From NCBI GenBank assembly GCA_021613375.1, contig CM038726.1:11416253-11480252 (forward strand): DNA of 64,000 nucleotides, given 5' to 3'. The notes under the pieces were generated by a model. That model was not told the origin of the DNA. It was given only the letters and a program-made list of their open reading frames with translations, and did no database searches. The translations under genes were made by a program, and so were the position numbers. Numbering within the stretch: position 1 is the first letter of the stretch; each line of letters opens with the position of its first letter. This DNA comes from Megaleporinus macrocephalus. Taxonomy: Eukaryota; Chordata; Actinopteri; Characiformes; Anostomidae. Below, piece by piece: positions 25,251 through 37,799 of this stretch.

Positions 25251-28039
25251 TACCCGTGCTTTAGTGCATGTGATCCTGTCAGCTACCGGCCGGGAAATTG
25301 TACACAGAATAACAGCGATCTGAAAGTGTAAACATGACTTTAAGGGGGAATCTGCATTAATTGATTATTTAATGTGCTATGTATGTTATTTATTAGTTTT
25401 TACAGATTTTTTAAAATAAATTATTTCATTGTTTTCCCCGTACATCATACAGTCATTGGGACCTTCAACAAATTGTAACTGATGGCCTCTGCTTGAGAAT
25501 ATTAAAATACAACTTTGGTAACTAGCTAGTATTGGTGATTTAGCACTAATCTCAGTTTGTCAACCCCTTATTTCCATCTACATCACCAGTTTTCTTAGCA
25601 TGTTTACAGAAGATAAATCCAAGGTTACAGTTTTAATTTTGGCTAGATGTTCCCATTAAGAAATTTACATCACCCTGTCCTTTTTATACCTTTTGAACTA
25701 AACAGAAACTGCAAATCAAGACTTTGATTAAACAGCTGGTTAAATTGGTTTCAGAAGCTGCTCTGAGTTGGAAGAATGCGGGTCAGAGCAACAGTACCTC
25801 ATTGTCTCTGTTGTCTAGTGATTTTAACAATTTTCTGTTTCTGTCAGTTAGTTTTCACATTACAGTAAGATAGTTAATTACAGTACATTGGTTCAACCTG
25901 GTGAACGTATTTATAAGTCAGTAGTATGGAGAATCCTAATGAATTAGGAACTTTAAGGCTATTGAAGTGTAAGTTTTCATAGCTGTGTTGCTAAATGCCC
26001 AAGCTTATTGTGGAGATCCGGAATAATGCCACATTTAACACTTGGACTACATTTTACCAAAAAATCAGCAAATAAAAGTACTTGGTTCAGATTTTCCATG
26101 TGAGGAGCCAAAAACAACCTCCTGCCAACTCATATTGGCGATTAGGACACAACATGAAGAGTCATTTATGTGTACATTTTAACTACATTTTGACATAAAT
26201 GAGCATTTTAACTCAGAATTGTGAGTTAGAGTGTGTTAAATTCTGGATTTGACTGCAAATTGTTTGTTTAAGTATTTACTTCAGGTTAGAAATGTTGCTT
26301 TTTGCACCTTACCTCTAACTCGCTATATTAGGCAGAAATAAGATTACCAAGACTGAAAAACAGCTGATTGGTATAGTGGTGTTGGGTGAAAGTAATACAA
26401 TTTACTTATTATTTTTACAAATTTATCCAGGTATTGGATGATATTTAATTAGTAAACATGAAAGTTAAAGAGACCATTAGTCCTGAGTACTGGTATTCTG
26501 TGCAATAGTCTGCTAGGCAAAAGGATTGCCACTGTTCTGTTGGTATCAATAATCTATATTATATGCTAATTAACTGTCAGTACCTGAAACACTGAAAATC
26601 ATCATTGCAGTGTGTCACAGTATACCACAATAAATTATGTTTTACATAGCACTGGTCTAAAATGCAACCATAGAGGTTTATAAAAATTTCTAGTTTTCTG
26701 AACAGTAAGCATTATGTATCAAATAATTGTTCAAATCATACAGAATTATGTACTTTGGTTGTAGGGTAAGTTAAACAATGCTGTTAGCACTTTGGCTCTT
26801 TCAAAGAAAAGTGATATACATCAATGTCCTTGTTTGTATACTGCAATATCTGTTCTTCCGGTATTGTGGATTGTGCCACTGCATTGGGTTACACATTTTT
26901 ACCACATTTTTGTTTTAACTGCAATGAAAGTTAAGATGGATTCAATCAACAAATAACCTGATAATGTACTAATAGAAACTGTTCAGAACAATGCCAATTT
27001 TCACAAAAGCATAGTAACAGAGAGTGTTACACAAGAGCAAGTGTAAATTTTTGTACTGTGATATACTACAATGCTTTGGAAAAACTAAGATCAGACCAAT
27101 GCTACTTTAACTGCTGCACATACAACTGTCTATGTCTTACATTGAGGTCCAATTTTATGACTTATGAGTACGAAGGTCTTAGCATCGTAAAGAGTAATGT
27201 TTGACACATTGCTGAGAACAGTGGATTATTAAAACAAAAAAAGTCAAAGCCTAAGATGTCATTATAATCAGTGGGTGGTGTTATTTATGGGCAAGCGTAA
27301 TTAGTTTTTCTTTAATTAAATTGTTTTTGTAATAATACTTTTTAAATTTGTAGTTAACTCTGTAACTTGTAGTAAATTATTAAAGAATCCAGAAAGGACT
27401 AAGAGAGATAAATATGGTCTAAAAGCAGAAGCAGAGTTATTAGACATCATGGTATGTTGTGGAATGGGAGTGACAAAGCCCTGTCATTGGCTCATTATCT
27501 GCTGTAGAAAATTAGAGACAGGAAAGAGATCACATGAGGAGCTCAGTCATGAGAAATCAGCTTAGTGCGATCAGCCACATACACTACATTCAGTTTACTT
27601 CTACATAATCCTGAGAGCCAAAGTGCATTATCTAAATTACCTTTTTATGTCCTCACTGAACTTGAGTGTTTAAAGACACTGAGGTGAGCTTTTAGAATTG
27701 TTTTTAGTATTGTATAATTAGTAGTTTTAGTCTTATAGACTTATACACTGTAGAGAATTTCAAGGAGAGCTACAGCCTTGACTTGGTGAGTTGTTGTTAT
27801 TATTGTTTTTTTGTTGTTGTTTTTTTAAAATCTGTAATTAGGCTGTTTAAATTTGTGAATTTTGTTTGAAGCAGGTTGCCAATGCATGGCTGGATATGTT
27901 GAATGATTGTTCCAGTTGGCAATGTCCTGCATGTTGTGTGGAATTTCTTTTTAGGGGTATGCTTTTTTTAAGGATAAATTGATGTAAAATATTTACCTAA
28001 CTTAAATGTAGCTGTAAGTATCTGTAAGTAATTATCTTT

Positions 28040-28061
28040 ATTATTATTATTATTATTATTA
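28040..28061. repeat. (ATT)n microsatellite
   Basis: Seven ATT units in the slc31a1 upstream region. Confidence 0.8.
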
Positions 28062-28884
28062 ATTGAATAAAACCAGTTAAATTGATTGTTACCAAATTAA
28101 GTAATTAAAAAATGTTTACAGTGTAGTGTGGTGAAACATTGTAAAATTGTATAACAATGTATTAATTCCAGTATAGTATATTAAAAACGTCAAACTCTCT
28201 ATTGCTGTCTTTCACAGAAACCACTGTCATTGATAAGTAGGCATCTGGCTGCATCCTATTTAGAAGATTATTGTTCTGCACAAGGACACATTTTCATTAG
28301 TTTTTTTTTTTTTTTAGTTTACATGTGCATTTGAACAATGCTTGGGATTACAGATGAGTTTCTCTGAGTCAGGCGTTGTAAAACTGATGTTGTATTCTGG
28401 ATCTTTTCATTATTGCACTGTCTGTCGAGGCTGGTCTTCTCTGTGCCCCAGGCTGTATCAGACCTTTAGCAAAACATGTTTTATTCCCACATTAAGACTT
28501 AAATTGTTTTATATATGGCCATATATTAGATTACAGAGACCAGGGTCTTCGAGTGTGTTGCCTGGGGTTGCAAGTGGATTTAATTAGTAAGGGGCCTTTT
28601 GCTCTGTTCAAGAGGCTTGTATTTGTGTTTCTGTTTTTTGTAGAACAGAACAAAGTCTGCAAATCCTATATGTAGGATGTTAATGTGGTGTTAAGGGCAG
28701 AAAAAATATTTATTTATTAAAACAACTTATGTAGTCTCACAGTATGGGATTCTAAATCCCAGAAGTCCTTAATAAGCTTACGCACTGTTTTGTATGAATT
28801 GCACATAAGTTATACGAAACTGTACAGATTTTAATTTGATATTGCTTTAATAACTTTAATCTATGAATTTTCATGTGCAGAAAG

Positions 28885-30310
28885 ATGGGAGAGTCACATG
28901 CACACCATGACCATGACAATATGACTCCCCCAACAGTCACTGACCCCCATGCAGACCACACAATGGACCATGGATCAGGATCTGGAGGCCATGAAGGCAT
29001 GATGATGGTCAGTAGATACAATGTTGTTGCATGTTACATGGTGATATTATGAATTATGAATTGTCATCTGAATGAATTGTCATAGATCGTATACTATGTT
29101 GTGTTATCAGTAGTAGGTAACACAAAATTATTTTTTATTATTAAACCAAATTATGCTGAGAATGTAAGGGTAGACCGACAGTCTGGAACAGTTTAGCTTC
29201 TGTTTTATAGCAGCTGTATGGTTTACTGGAAAGCATTAAACAGTCAAAATATTAATTTTCTTTTTTTTCTTGACATTTAGAAGTCAGTTACATTGTTACT
29301 AACATTTGTGTATTTTCTTGTAGCATATGACGTTTTACTTTGGTTACACACATGTAGAGCTGCTGTTTTCCGGACTTGTCATCAACACACCTGGAGGTGA
29401 GTCGGAATCGTTATATATTACTGTTTGGTAAAAAAAAGAACAGAAGTTCACTTGGTGCAGTGGGAGAGCTAAAATGGTAGGACTGTTGTCAAAAAGAGGC
29501 ATATGGTTTTAAAAAGTAAAGTAGTTTTGAAACTGCTTAGTATCTTACAAGAGTTAGCTTTTTTATGCTTTTCTTATGGCTGGCATTTAAGGGAAAGCAA
29601 GGTAAAGTATGTCAAATGTTTTTGAGCACTTTAAGCTAGTTTAGCTGGTTGATCGTGTTCTATTGTTAAAATTCCTAACAAACAACATTTATGACTATAA
29701 TTTAAATGATTATTAATTCGGTAAACATTGTATATGTTATTAACAGTGAAAAATAAATATTTTAAGTTTTAAAACTTAGAAATTTGAGTTAAAAAACAGT
29801 TTATTTTTATTCAGGAAAGATTACATACAGCATTGCCATGATTCCCACTGTTTCATATCACCTATTTGCCTGTGTGACATTTTATTATGGAGTCATGTTG
29901 TGGTAATGTATACAGAATTTTTTTTTGTCATTGTCTTACTGAAATAAGCAAGCTCTTTCCTGAAAAAGATGTAATCTGGAAGGAATAATATATTGCTTCA
30001 AAAACTGTATATATTGATTACCATTTACAGATCATCTATGCCTTGCGAACTAAAATTAAATTGTTTAATGTTTAAAAATTAAATGTTTTAATTAAAATTC
30101 AGATTTAAATATTGCTTCTTTTTGGTATGGAAAATGTGATGTTGCAAAAAAACTGTGTTTACAGACAAATAAAAGTGTTCCATGCAGTGATTTTCACTGC
30201 AAAAATGTTTTTAGTGCGGGGCAGTCTCAGGGATCAAAGATCAAGGGCATCCAATATTTGTTTTCAGCCTTTGCATACAAAGATTTCTCCAGATTCTCAG
30301 AATCTTTTAC

Positions 30311-30341
<31 letters not shown>

Positions 30342-33300
30342 GTTATTGTTGTTGTTATTATTATTATATATTAATATAATAAAACCCTGAATATATTTGC
30401 TTTTTTTTATTTATTTTTTTATTGTTGCACTATTTGTCTGTGCAATGGTGAACCTTACCCCTTACTACTTCTGAAAGGCTCAGCCTTTCTGGGGTTCTTT
30501 TTTTATACCTAATCACATTACTGTATTGTTGCCAGTTAACTGAATTAGGTGTGAGATGTTCCACTAGTATTTCAGCATAACACAACTTTCAAATTAAAAA
30601 AAAAACAAATACAGTTTCCTGTTGTGTGTCTCTTGTTTAAATGATTTGCACATCATTTCATTCTTATTTACATTTTGCACAGTGTCCCAACCTTTTTGAA
30701 AATTGGCTAGTATCAGTACATGTGCAAGTAAGACATACTTTTGCAAAGGGGTACGCAACCCTGATCTGGGAGGGCCAGTGTCCAGCGGCTTGGTGAATTG
30801 CTAGCTCAAACGCACCTGTTTACACTCGTCTGAATATACAGTGTTTACTTTGTTCTAAATTATTATGCCAATTTGATTTAAGTATCAAATATTATTATTA
30901 TTTTTTCCAGTTAAACTCGTGCATGGTATTGTGTCTCAAGGCCCTTTGGATTACTGAAAGCAATCTCAGACACCTGTGATTATTAGTTTGCCAGGTGAGC
31001 CCAATTTAAATAAACTACGTAAGAACTACATTCCACATTTTGAAGTACGCCACAGGTTTCATTCAAAATGGCAAAGAAAAAGGATCTACCCACTGTCAAA
31101 AAGCATCAGAGGGAGGTTCCTTGAACAAGGTATGAAAACGTTAGATATTTTAGGAAAACTTAAGCGTGATCATCGTACTAAGAGATTGGTTGCTGATTCA
31201 GAGCACAGATGGGTTTGTACAGATAAAGACATAATAAGGAAGGGTTCTGTCAGACAAATTCATTTGATTAAGAGAGCAACTGCTAATATTCCATTACAAA
31301 GCAGCACACAGGTGCAAGTGCCTCTGGAGTCCTGCAAACCTCAAGGTGTAGAATACCCCAGAGGCTTGCAGTTGTGCATAAAGCTACTATTTGGTCACCC
31401 CTAACCAAGCAGAAATGGTTGCAGTTGGCCCAGACATACATGAAGACTAATATTCAAACAGTCTTAGATGAATATTAACAGATGGATGGAGTAGTGGATG
31501 GCCATCATGTCCCAACAAGGCTGCAACGGTGGAGTCATGTTTTGGGCCGGAATCATAGGGAGAGAGCCGGCAGAAAAGTGGGCCCCTGCAGGTGTGAAAA
31601 TTACCTTGGCAAAGTATATTGTGTTTTTGACTGACCACTTTCTTTTATGGTACAAAAAGAAGAACCGTGCCTTCCGTAGCAAAATTATCTTAATGCATGA
31701 CAGTGCATCATCTCATGCAGCAAAGAATATCTCTGTGTCATAGGATGCTATGGGCATAAAATATCTGTGAGGGTGTAAGGCATATCCTGCAAAGAAATTC
31801 AAGCAGAAACTCTAAAAACTGTCAATGGAAAGTCCAATGGATGCAAGAATTCAAAGAATAAGATATCAAACAAGGGGTCCTATGTTAACACGTAACTACG
31901 TTTTTTGATTGAAATAGCCTTCGATTTTAGTAAATGTGACTTTTTCAGTTATTTACAACCTATAAAATGTTTTGAAACTATGCTGTGCATAATAATTTGG
32001 AAAAGTGCATTTTGAGTTTTATTTTAAAAAAATACTGTTATCATTGGGGAGTTTGTTCAATTAAATTTGATTTATACACTAAAGGTTGATGACTTATTTT
32101 TACTTACTTTAATTATACTGACTGTCATTTCCAATAACCATTTAGGAAAATCTGAAAAACAAATATGCATAATAATTTGGAACACAGTGAGTATATATAC
32201 AGTGTTGTGAGTTCTGATTAATGCTGACAGTTTTATTTTTTGTAGCTGAACTTTGTAGCCTAGATTTAAGACTTAACTCACTCTTAAACTTTTGCATGAG
32301 CTCACTGTGTCGTGAAAATAAACAGAGCACTACTGCTAACTATGCAAGCATTACTGTTGACACAAATGTCTAACTTGGGCTAATGTTGAACCAGAGTGGT
32401 AGTAGTCTACTGCCATTCATATAGCTTCAATGCAGAATTTATTTAGAAAGTTGGTGTTAAGAATGTAAAAACTGTTTGTAAATAACAGTCCTATCAGGCC
32501 TAGCTTGATTAGGTAGACCACCACACTGTAGAACAGCAGAGTGTCACAATGTGGCTTTGCTAAGGAATTCAAACTTTGTGTCTGAAGATTTGTTGTAAGT
32601 ATAATAAGGAGAGAGGCTATAAGAATAGAGATTAAATTCTCAGGTTGCACATTTACTGTAAGGATTAGGTTAGTCTATAACCAAGATTACAAGGAAACAC
32701 ACTTAAATTTGATAAAAAGCAGTGTTTTTTTAAGCAAGGTAATCAGTTGTGGTGGCCCATGAAGAAACTGACTCTGAATTCTAGTACACTGTTGTACACT
32801 TTCTTCTGTCCTTTTTTTCAGAGATGGTAGGAGCCTGTATTGGGGTGTTTTTGTTGGCTGCGTTCTATGAGGGACTGAAGATTGGTCGGGAGGTCCTGCT
32901 GAGGCGGAACCAAGTGAATGTGCGCTACAACTCTATGCCAGTGCCAGGTGCTGATGGCACTGTACTTATGGAGACTCACAAAACAGTTGGGTAAGTGGCC
33001 AGGGAGACAAGTTTAAGATACAGATGGGTATAACAAACCAAAATAACAATAGTGTCTTCAGCTACTGTAAGCTGCCAGAACAGCTTCAATGAGCCATTTG
33101 TCCAATCTTTCAAAAGATATTTTAGTAGCTGTTTAGATGCTGGTGTTGTATAGCCTTGTCTTACAGATACATCTCCCAAAGATGTTCAGTTAGGTTGAGG
33201 TCTGAGGTCTGTAAAAGCTATAACATGTAAGTTAATAATAATTTCAATATACTTCAAACTAGTGCTCAGACACACGAGCAAAAATGCAGTTATATATTGT

Positions 33301-34326
33301 CCAATGAAAAACATGAATCTTCATTTTTGCCGATTTTGTTTGAGTTTTCTACATCATTTGAACACGCCAATGGTCGTTTACATTGTTTACATTGTCATGA
33401 TGAATGTACCAATAAAAGTGCTCCAAAATAGCTTGGAAATATTTCTGATTCCATTGACTTACATTAAAGTAATGTATGTTTTAGAGATACTTGCTTTTCA
33501 TTGGACAGCGATGATATGTATGAAAAAGCACGCTCAATTTACAATATCACTTATTAAGGTAATTAATCAAAGGGTTATCGGATTGTTATTTGCCTTACAT
33601 CTGGTATGTTAACACAGGGTGTTACCAGGCCTTTGGAATGCTTCTTGCCTCAGCATTCTCAGTCATCTGATGAACAGTTGCTCTTTTGTTTTTCCTTATT
33701 ATACTATTCCTGTTTTACATATTACACTAATGCAGTAGCATCAGTTACTGAATGTGCACTTTCTACCACATTTTCCAATCCTATTGCATTGAACTGAATG
33801 CAGAGGTCACTTTAGTCACTGCTTCTATTTATGATTCTCTACTTATTTATTCAGGGCTTTCTGTTGTTACTCAGGTAATAAAGTTGTCAGAACTTTCCTT
33901 AATGCTGTTCAGGCACAGTGCTTTCCCAGTATATGGGTTTAACAAAGGGGTCAATGAAAATTTGGTTTGTGCAAATGGTGATTCCTCAACATTGACATTA
34001 AATTATGTCTTTAAAGCACTTTAAACTGCTGGTATATAACAAAAAGATTATTATTATTATTATTATTATACCTGCCTTGCTGCTCTATTAAACACCCTCC
34101 CTCTCTGTTTCTCCCTTCTCTCAGCCAGCAAATGTTGAGCCTGGCCCATGTGTTCCAGACAATACTACATGTCATCCAGGTGGTGGTCAGCTACTTCTTA
34201 ATGCTGGTGTTCATGACCTACAATGGCTACCTTTGCATTGCTGTGGCAGCGGGAGCTGGGGTGGGCTACTTCTTATTCAGCTGGAGAAAAGCAGTAGTGG
34301 TGGACATTACAGAACACTGTCATTAA
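28885..34326 (+). CDS. slc31a1: High-affinity copper uptake protein 1 (CTR1), 4 coding exons
   Basis: Homotrimeric plasma-membrane Cu(I) importer. Exons 28885-29007, 29324-29396, 32822-32990 and 34125-34326 give 567 nt, or 188 aa (human 190). The extracellular N-terminus is rich in His and Met and carries an NMT glycosylation sequon at Asn12 and MMM at 39-41 followed by Met43. Membrane helix 1 runs about 60-82. Helix 2 carries the selectivity-filter MxxxM (Met148, Met152), and helix 3 the GxxxG (Gly165, Gly169) packing motif. The C-terminus ends in the copper-relay HCH at 186-188. The cytosolic loop has RYNSMPVPG and ETHKTVGQQML, nearly identical across vertebrates. Introns 2 and 3 hold transposon debris and ATT repeats. 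The N-terminus has fewer early Met motifs and more His than human CTR1. The pairing with convergent cdc26 matches human 9q32. Confidence 0.97.
30180..30690 (-). mobile_element. Fragment of the 41.6-kb Tc1-like family
   Basis: Blocks match, in the same orientation, the right part of the element at 41605-43170. These are the AGATCAAGGGCATCCA segment, TCTCCAGATTCTCAGAATCTTTT, TTTTTATACCTAATCACATTA, and the terminal AGTGTCCCAACCTTTTTG. It lies in slc31a1 intron 2. The left half is absent, and an ATT microsatellite replaces part of the interior. Confidence 0.7.
30311..30368. repeat. (ATT)n/(GTT)n microsatellite
   Basis: About 58 bp of ATT units with GTT variants, embedded in the Tc1-like fragment just after TCTCAGAATCTTTT. 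Confidence 0.9.
30837..32204 (+). mobile_element. Degenerate Tc1/mariner element in slc31a1 intron 2
   Basis: The inverted ends share TTCTAAATTATTATGC on the left and TTCCAAATTATTATGC on the right (read on minus), with TACAGTG-like outer sequence. The plus-strand interior keeps transposase pieces. The N-terminal part begins near MAKKKDLP (around 31069); a middle part reads [19 protein letters not shown]; and a catalytic-site block reads [13 protein letters not shown], where the second catalytic Asp-Asn pair should be. Frames are broken in several places. Relationship to a named subfamily is not claimed. Confidence 0.75.
33290..33520. repeat. Inverted repeat pair, MITE-like
   Basis: TGTCCAATGAAAA at 33298-33310 is perfectly complementary to TTTTCATTGGACA at 33495-33507. 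The 210-bp spacing would suit a short non-autonomous element, but no target duplication is obvious. Confidence 0.4.
34048..34070. repeat. (ATT)n microsatellite
   Basis: About seven ATT units shortly before slc31a1 coding exon 4. Confidence 0.8.
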
Positions 34327-36368
34327 CCTTATAGTGGGTTATGTCCTCTCTCCTTACACAGAAACATATGATCATGTCGTTTAAAAAACACATTTAAATC
34401 TGAATCATTCAGAGTCAGCAGTGTTAGTGATATCATTTACCATGCCCTTTTTTCTGTTTCTTTAATTTTATTTAATAGGCAGTGTCAAAGCCCACCCAAA
34501 GTCCACTCATGGTGCCATTTTGCTCCCAGTATCACCATGCTCCCTTCAATGTATCTACCCTTATTTCTACAACATTCTTCTCTGTATGTATCTTAAGTAG
34601 TGTGTAAGCTTTACAGTTTGCCTCTTTGTTTGTTACACACTCTTATTTGAAAGGCCATAACTGTCTTTGGTCTGCACAACATGATCCAGTCTACTACATA
34701 CAGGGATATGCTGAGTATGCCTTATTAAACCCTCTGCCTTAAAATGAGCATACACAGAATGGTGTCAATGATAAATAGGCAGAGCTCTTAAGAGAGCTAT
34801 GAAAAAAACACTGATCGACTTAAAACAAACCATGCATTAGATTAAACTATGTCTGTGCACTATTAATATCCTATTGGAGTTGTTAAACTCTTTTATTCCT
34901 TCTTTGTAGTTGTGGAATTGTTAGAATGTATTTTGAGAAGGTTAGTCTTTGAGAGAAAACAGCAGTGCTGAATTATGCGTTTATGACCATCAACTGTTTG
35001 TGTGCACACATACTTGGAGAGAGAGAAAAGCAATTTCATCTGGCAGTCATTGGCATTAAGTTTACAGAGCATAAACTGAAATTTGCTCCCTGTGGAGTAT
35101 TTTAAGTAAATACAGAAAACGGTTAAATGTAGATTATATTGGATGCCAGTGTCTTCTTTAATGTTCTCTTTTATTTGTATTTGCAACAGTACTACTGTAA
35201 ATTTAACACACTTTTTTGCAATTCATTGACACACCTGTATTATTTTAGTTTTTTTCCCCCCACATCATTACAGTTCACCTAACTAGACAGAAATGTGTTA
35301 ATAACAGAAGTTGTAATATCCTCTGAAAATCTGTGGTATTAATTTGTAAGTGCTCATTGCATTCCTTGTACAAGAAATAGGCCTCACCTATTTACTGTTT
35401 GTTTTTTGACTCCTAATTGCTGTCTTTATGTTGGATTTGTGTGTGTCATTAATTAGATATTTGCCTAGTCAGTCAGGAAAAGGCACCATCATAAATGTTT
35501 CACAGGCAGTAAGTATTTGGACAGGGAAGTGTGTTTACTAGTGCAGTGTTTTTCAGCCCTGGTCATGGAAGCACCCTGTTCCACACATTTTAGTGCTTTC
35601 TTTGTTTTTAGCACAACTGATTCAATTTATTAGTCCATTAACAAGGCCTTAAGCCTTTCAGGGGTGTGTTAAAGCAGGAACTCCACTAAAACGTGCAGAG
35701 CAGGGTGGCTGTAGGACCAGGATTGAGAAACATTTCCCTAGATGCTCAGCTAATAACTTATGTTGATCTAATTTAATTGTATAAAACAGATGTTTTATAA
35801 TTAAGATTGCCAGAATACCACTGTGTGACTAAGTAATGCCCTTTAATACTGGGTTTAAATAATTAGATAATAACTATAACATGTACCATTGAACCAAATA
35901 AGTGCTAAAAAAGGCTGGTCTTAATCCAGTTGGAATCTGGCCTCAAATCAAGTGCCGTTTCAATCTTAACGATTACTTACATTTCTGTCATATTTGACAT
36001 ATTGTGCTATAATTGGTTTAGAAAATTAAGTAATGTGATTAAAAACGTAACTACTTTTCTCTTGCATTTAAACTGACTGACAGATCTGTATCATACCTAT
36101 AAAACTGTAACTGGTTACAGAATCCAAAAATATACTGTTTCCTGATATTTGTAAAGAAAAAGATTTTTTAAAATGAAATTTCAGTTTATCTGTAACAAAT
36201 AAGTAATTACAAAAACTGTGGGTGCAGACAAGGTTGTCAAATTAATCCTTACAAAAATTACTTGATATGGTTCCCATCCTCTTCTTTCGAGCCTACAGCA
36301 AGGCAGACTAGTTTAAAGTCTGTGTGATGGAAAAACAGCACTGTTGCATACTTCATTAGGTTAGTAGT
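34327..36368. other. slc31a1 and cdc26 convergent 3' region
   Basis: This interval holds the 3' UTRs of slc31a1 (plus) and cdc26 (minus). I see no further gene. A 200-bp transposon-like repeat lies at 35541-35740. Confidence 0.6.
35541..35740. mobile_element. Short non-autonomous DNA transposon (MITE)
   Basis: The ends are inverted: TGTTTTTCAGCCCTGGTC on the left, and TGTTTCTCAATCCTGGTC when the right end is read on minus. Interior phrases such as CACATTTTAGTG and AACGTGCAGAGCAGGG are typical of an abundant teleost MITE. A CTAG lies at both borders. There is no coding capacity. Confidence 0.65.
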
Positions 36369-36701
36369 TTAAAACTGTAGGTTTCCAAATAACGATGGTA
36401 GTGTGTTTGGCTTTGGGTGAGGTTTGTATCCGATTCGCTCGTGGATCATCTGTTCTCTGTTCTTCCCCTCTCCTCCTGAAGTACCGCTCATCTCGCTCGA
36501 CGTTGGAACGCCAACCACATCCACCTCATCTCGCTGTTTCTTTCGACTCTGACAAAAAAAGCAAGGTTCTAAGTTTCTGAAGCTCATTTGTTTATAGCTT
36601 GGCAATATTAGTCAACCTACCTCAAGCTCTTTTTTCACACTCTCGAACTCTTCCATGTCATCAAGCTTCAGCTCCAGGCGTGTTGGTTTTCGGCGAAGCA
36701 T
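36369..36701 (-). CDS. cdc26: Anaphase-promoting complex subunit CDC26, 2 coding exons
   Basis: Small APC/C subunit whose N-terminus threads into and stabilises the TPR superhelix of CDC16 (APC6), supporting ubiquitylation of cyclins and securin. Exons 36701-36621 and 36548-36369 give 261 nt, or 86 aa (human 85). The N-terminal block [20 protein letters not shown] is almost invariant in vertebrates and contains the CDC16-binding segment. The C-terminal block [18 protein letters not shown] is the other family signature. The Ser/Gly-rich middle is variable, as expected. The donor is GAG|GTAGGT and the acceptor TGTCAG|AGT. It is head to head with prpf4, as in human, and a hAT element lies between its coding exon and the shared promoter. 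Confidence 0.96.
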
Positions 36702-36809
36702 CCTGGTAGGTGATCTCATAAAACTTGGTTGGGATATGACCCTGGTCAAAAGAAATACATGACGTGTTGTTAGTGTACCCGTTTTCGCTGTAAAATATAA
36801 TGCAGCAAG

Positions 36810-37555
36810 TAGGAGTGTGCGATATATATCGTCTTCGATAATATCTTAATGATGCACGAGCTGACGTTATCGAGTACGTTACTGACTGGGGAAAAAACAA
36901 CCAGCATGCATTGAGGGTGGCCATACTGTGTGCTAGCATAGGCTAAAGCTAGCATAGCTGTCTAAACAACCGAAAGCTAAAAATGAGGAAACACACTGCT
37001 TCAGGGGAAACTACCAGTGCCAGCCTCGCAGTCTACCGCTTGAGATTTAACTCCTAGGCGATGATCATCTTCACTCGCGTGGAGATGGTTTGGATCTGAA
37101 AAGACTGGCGTTGCTCAAAAGACAGCAGTTTAACAGACTTTGTAAGAAAGCAGCCGTTAAAGATCGCACGACAACTAACCTATTCCATCATCTCCCAACA
37201 AACCACCACACAGAGTATGAAGAGCTACGGGAGCCCGCTGTCCAAGACAGAACAAGGTCAGCTAAAATGTCTGGCAAAAAACACTCTAAGCAAACTTCAG
37301 CGGAGTCATTCACTAAAAAAGTGCCTTCGCCCAATGACGCCGGGATTTGCTCCAGCCCCCAGTGACCCCGACTAGCGAGATAAAGGGGAAGAAGATGAAT
37401 GGATGAATGTATATTATTATCCTTTAAGAAGTGCACGGTAGTAAAATATAAACACTTTTACAAACACATTTTAAATAACGCAAAATATAATTTATTGTCG
37501 TTATCGACAGAATTACAGAAACTATCCAGATTTTTGTCAATATCGCACAGTCCTA
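36810..37555 (+). mobile_element. hAT element with BED-zinc-finger fragment, upstream of cdc26
   Basis: A 746-bp segment has inverted ends, TAGGAGTGTGCGATAT on the left and TAGGACTGTGCGATAT when the right end is read on minus. It is flanked by an 8-bp duplication with one mismatch (GCAGCAAG 36802-36809, GCAGCAAA 37556-37563). A plus-strand open frame at 37090-37365 includes KDRTTTNLFHHLPTNHHTEY, which resembles the second half of a BED zinc finger of hAT/ZBED transposases. The catalytic domain is absent, so it is a deletion derivative. Confidence 0.8.
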
Positions 37556-37799
37556 GCAGCAAAGCACTGACGTTAAATTTACACCCAGCCTGCAAACTAG
37601 CTTAGCCATGTAACAATCATATACAGTACAGCATACAGCTTTGGCACGAACATTTTGTTGACGACATGTAACAATAAGTTAGCTAAAGTTATATCCGCAG
37701 AGAACTACGAGTTATTATAAATGTATATTATCGGCCTCGCTAATCTTGTAGGAGGTGTAATATAATAATGACTTAATAAATATTAAGATTTTGACGAAC

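Larger units (their letters stand above)
23470..28884. other. Upstream region and probable 5' intron of slc31a1
   Basis: No coding exon recognised. The slc31a1 start codon sits four bases after a splice acceptor-like TCATGTGCAG at 28880, so a non-coding first exon must lie upstream. A candidate zone is 24.5-24.9 kb, but I cannot define it. Microsatellites occur at 25.15 kb and 28.04 kb; the rest is AT-rich and featureless. Confidence 0.55.

Noticed and set aside
30112..30390. An open frame ending in a leucine run
   Set aside because: The leucine tract is the translated ATT microsatellite within a Tc1-like fragment.
30976..31404. A 142-codon plus-strand open frame, the second longest in the window
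   Set aside because: It lies inside the degenerate Tc1/mariner element, partly out of frame with the transposase sense, and has no independent domain.
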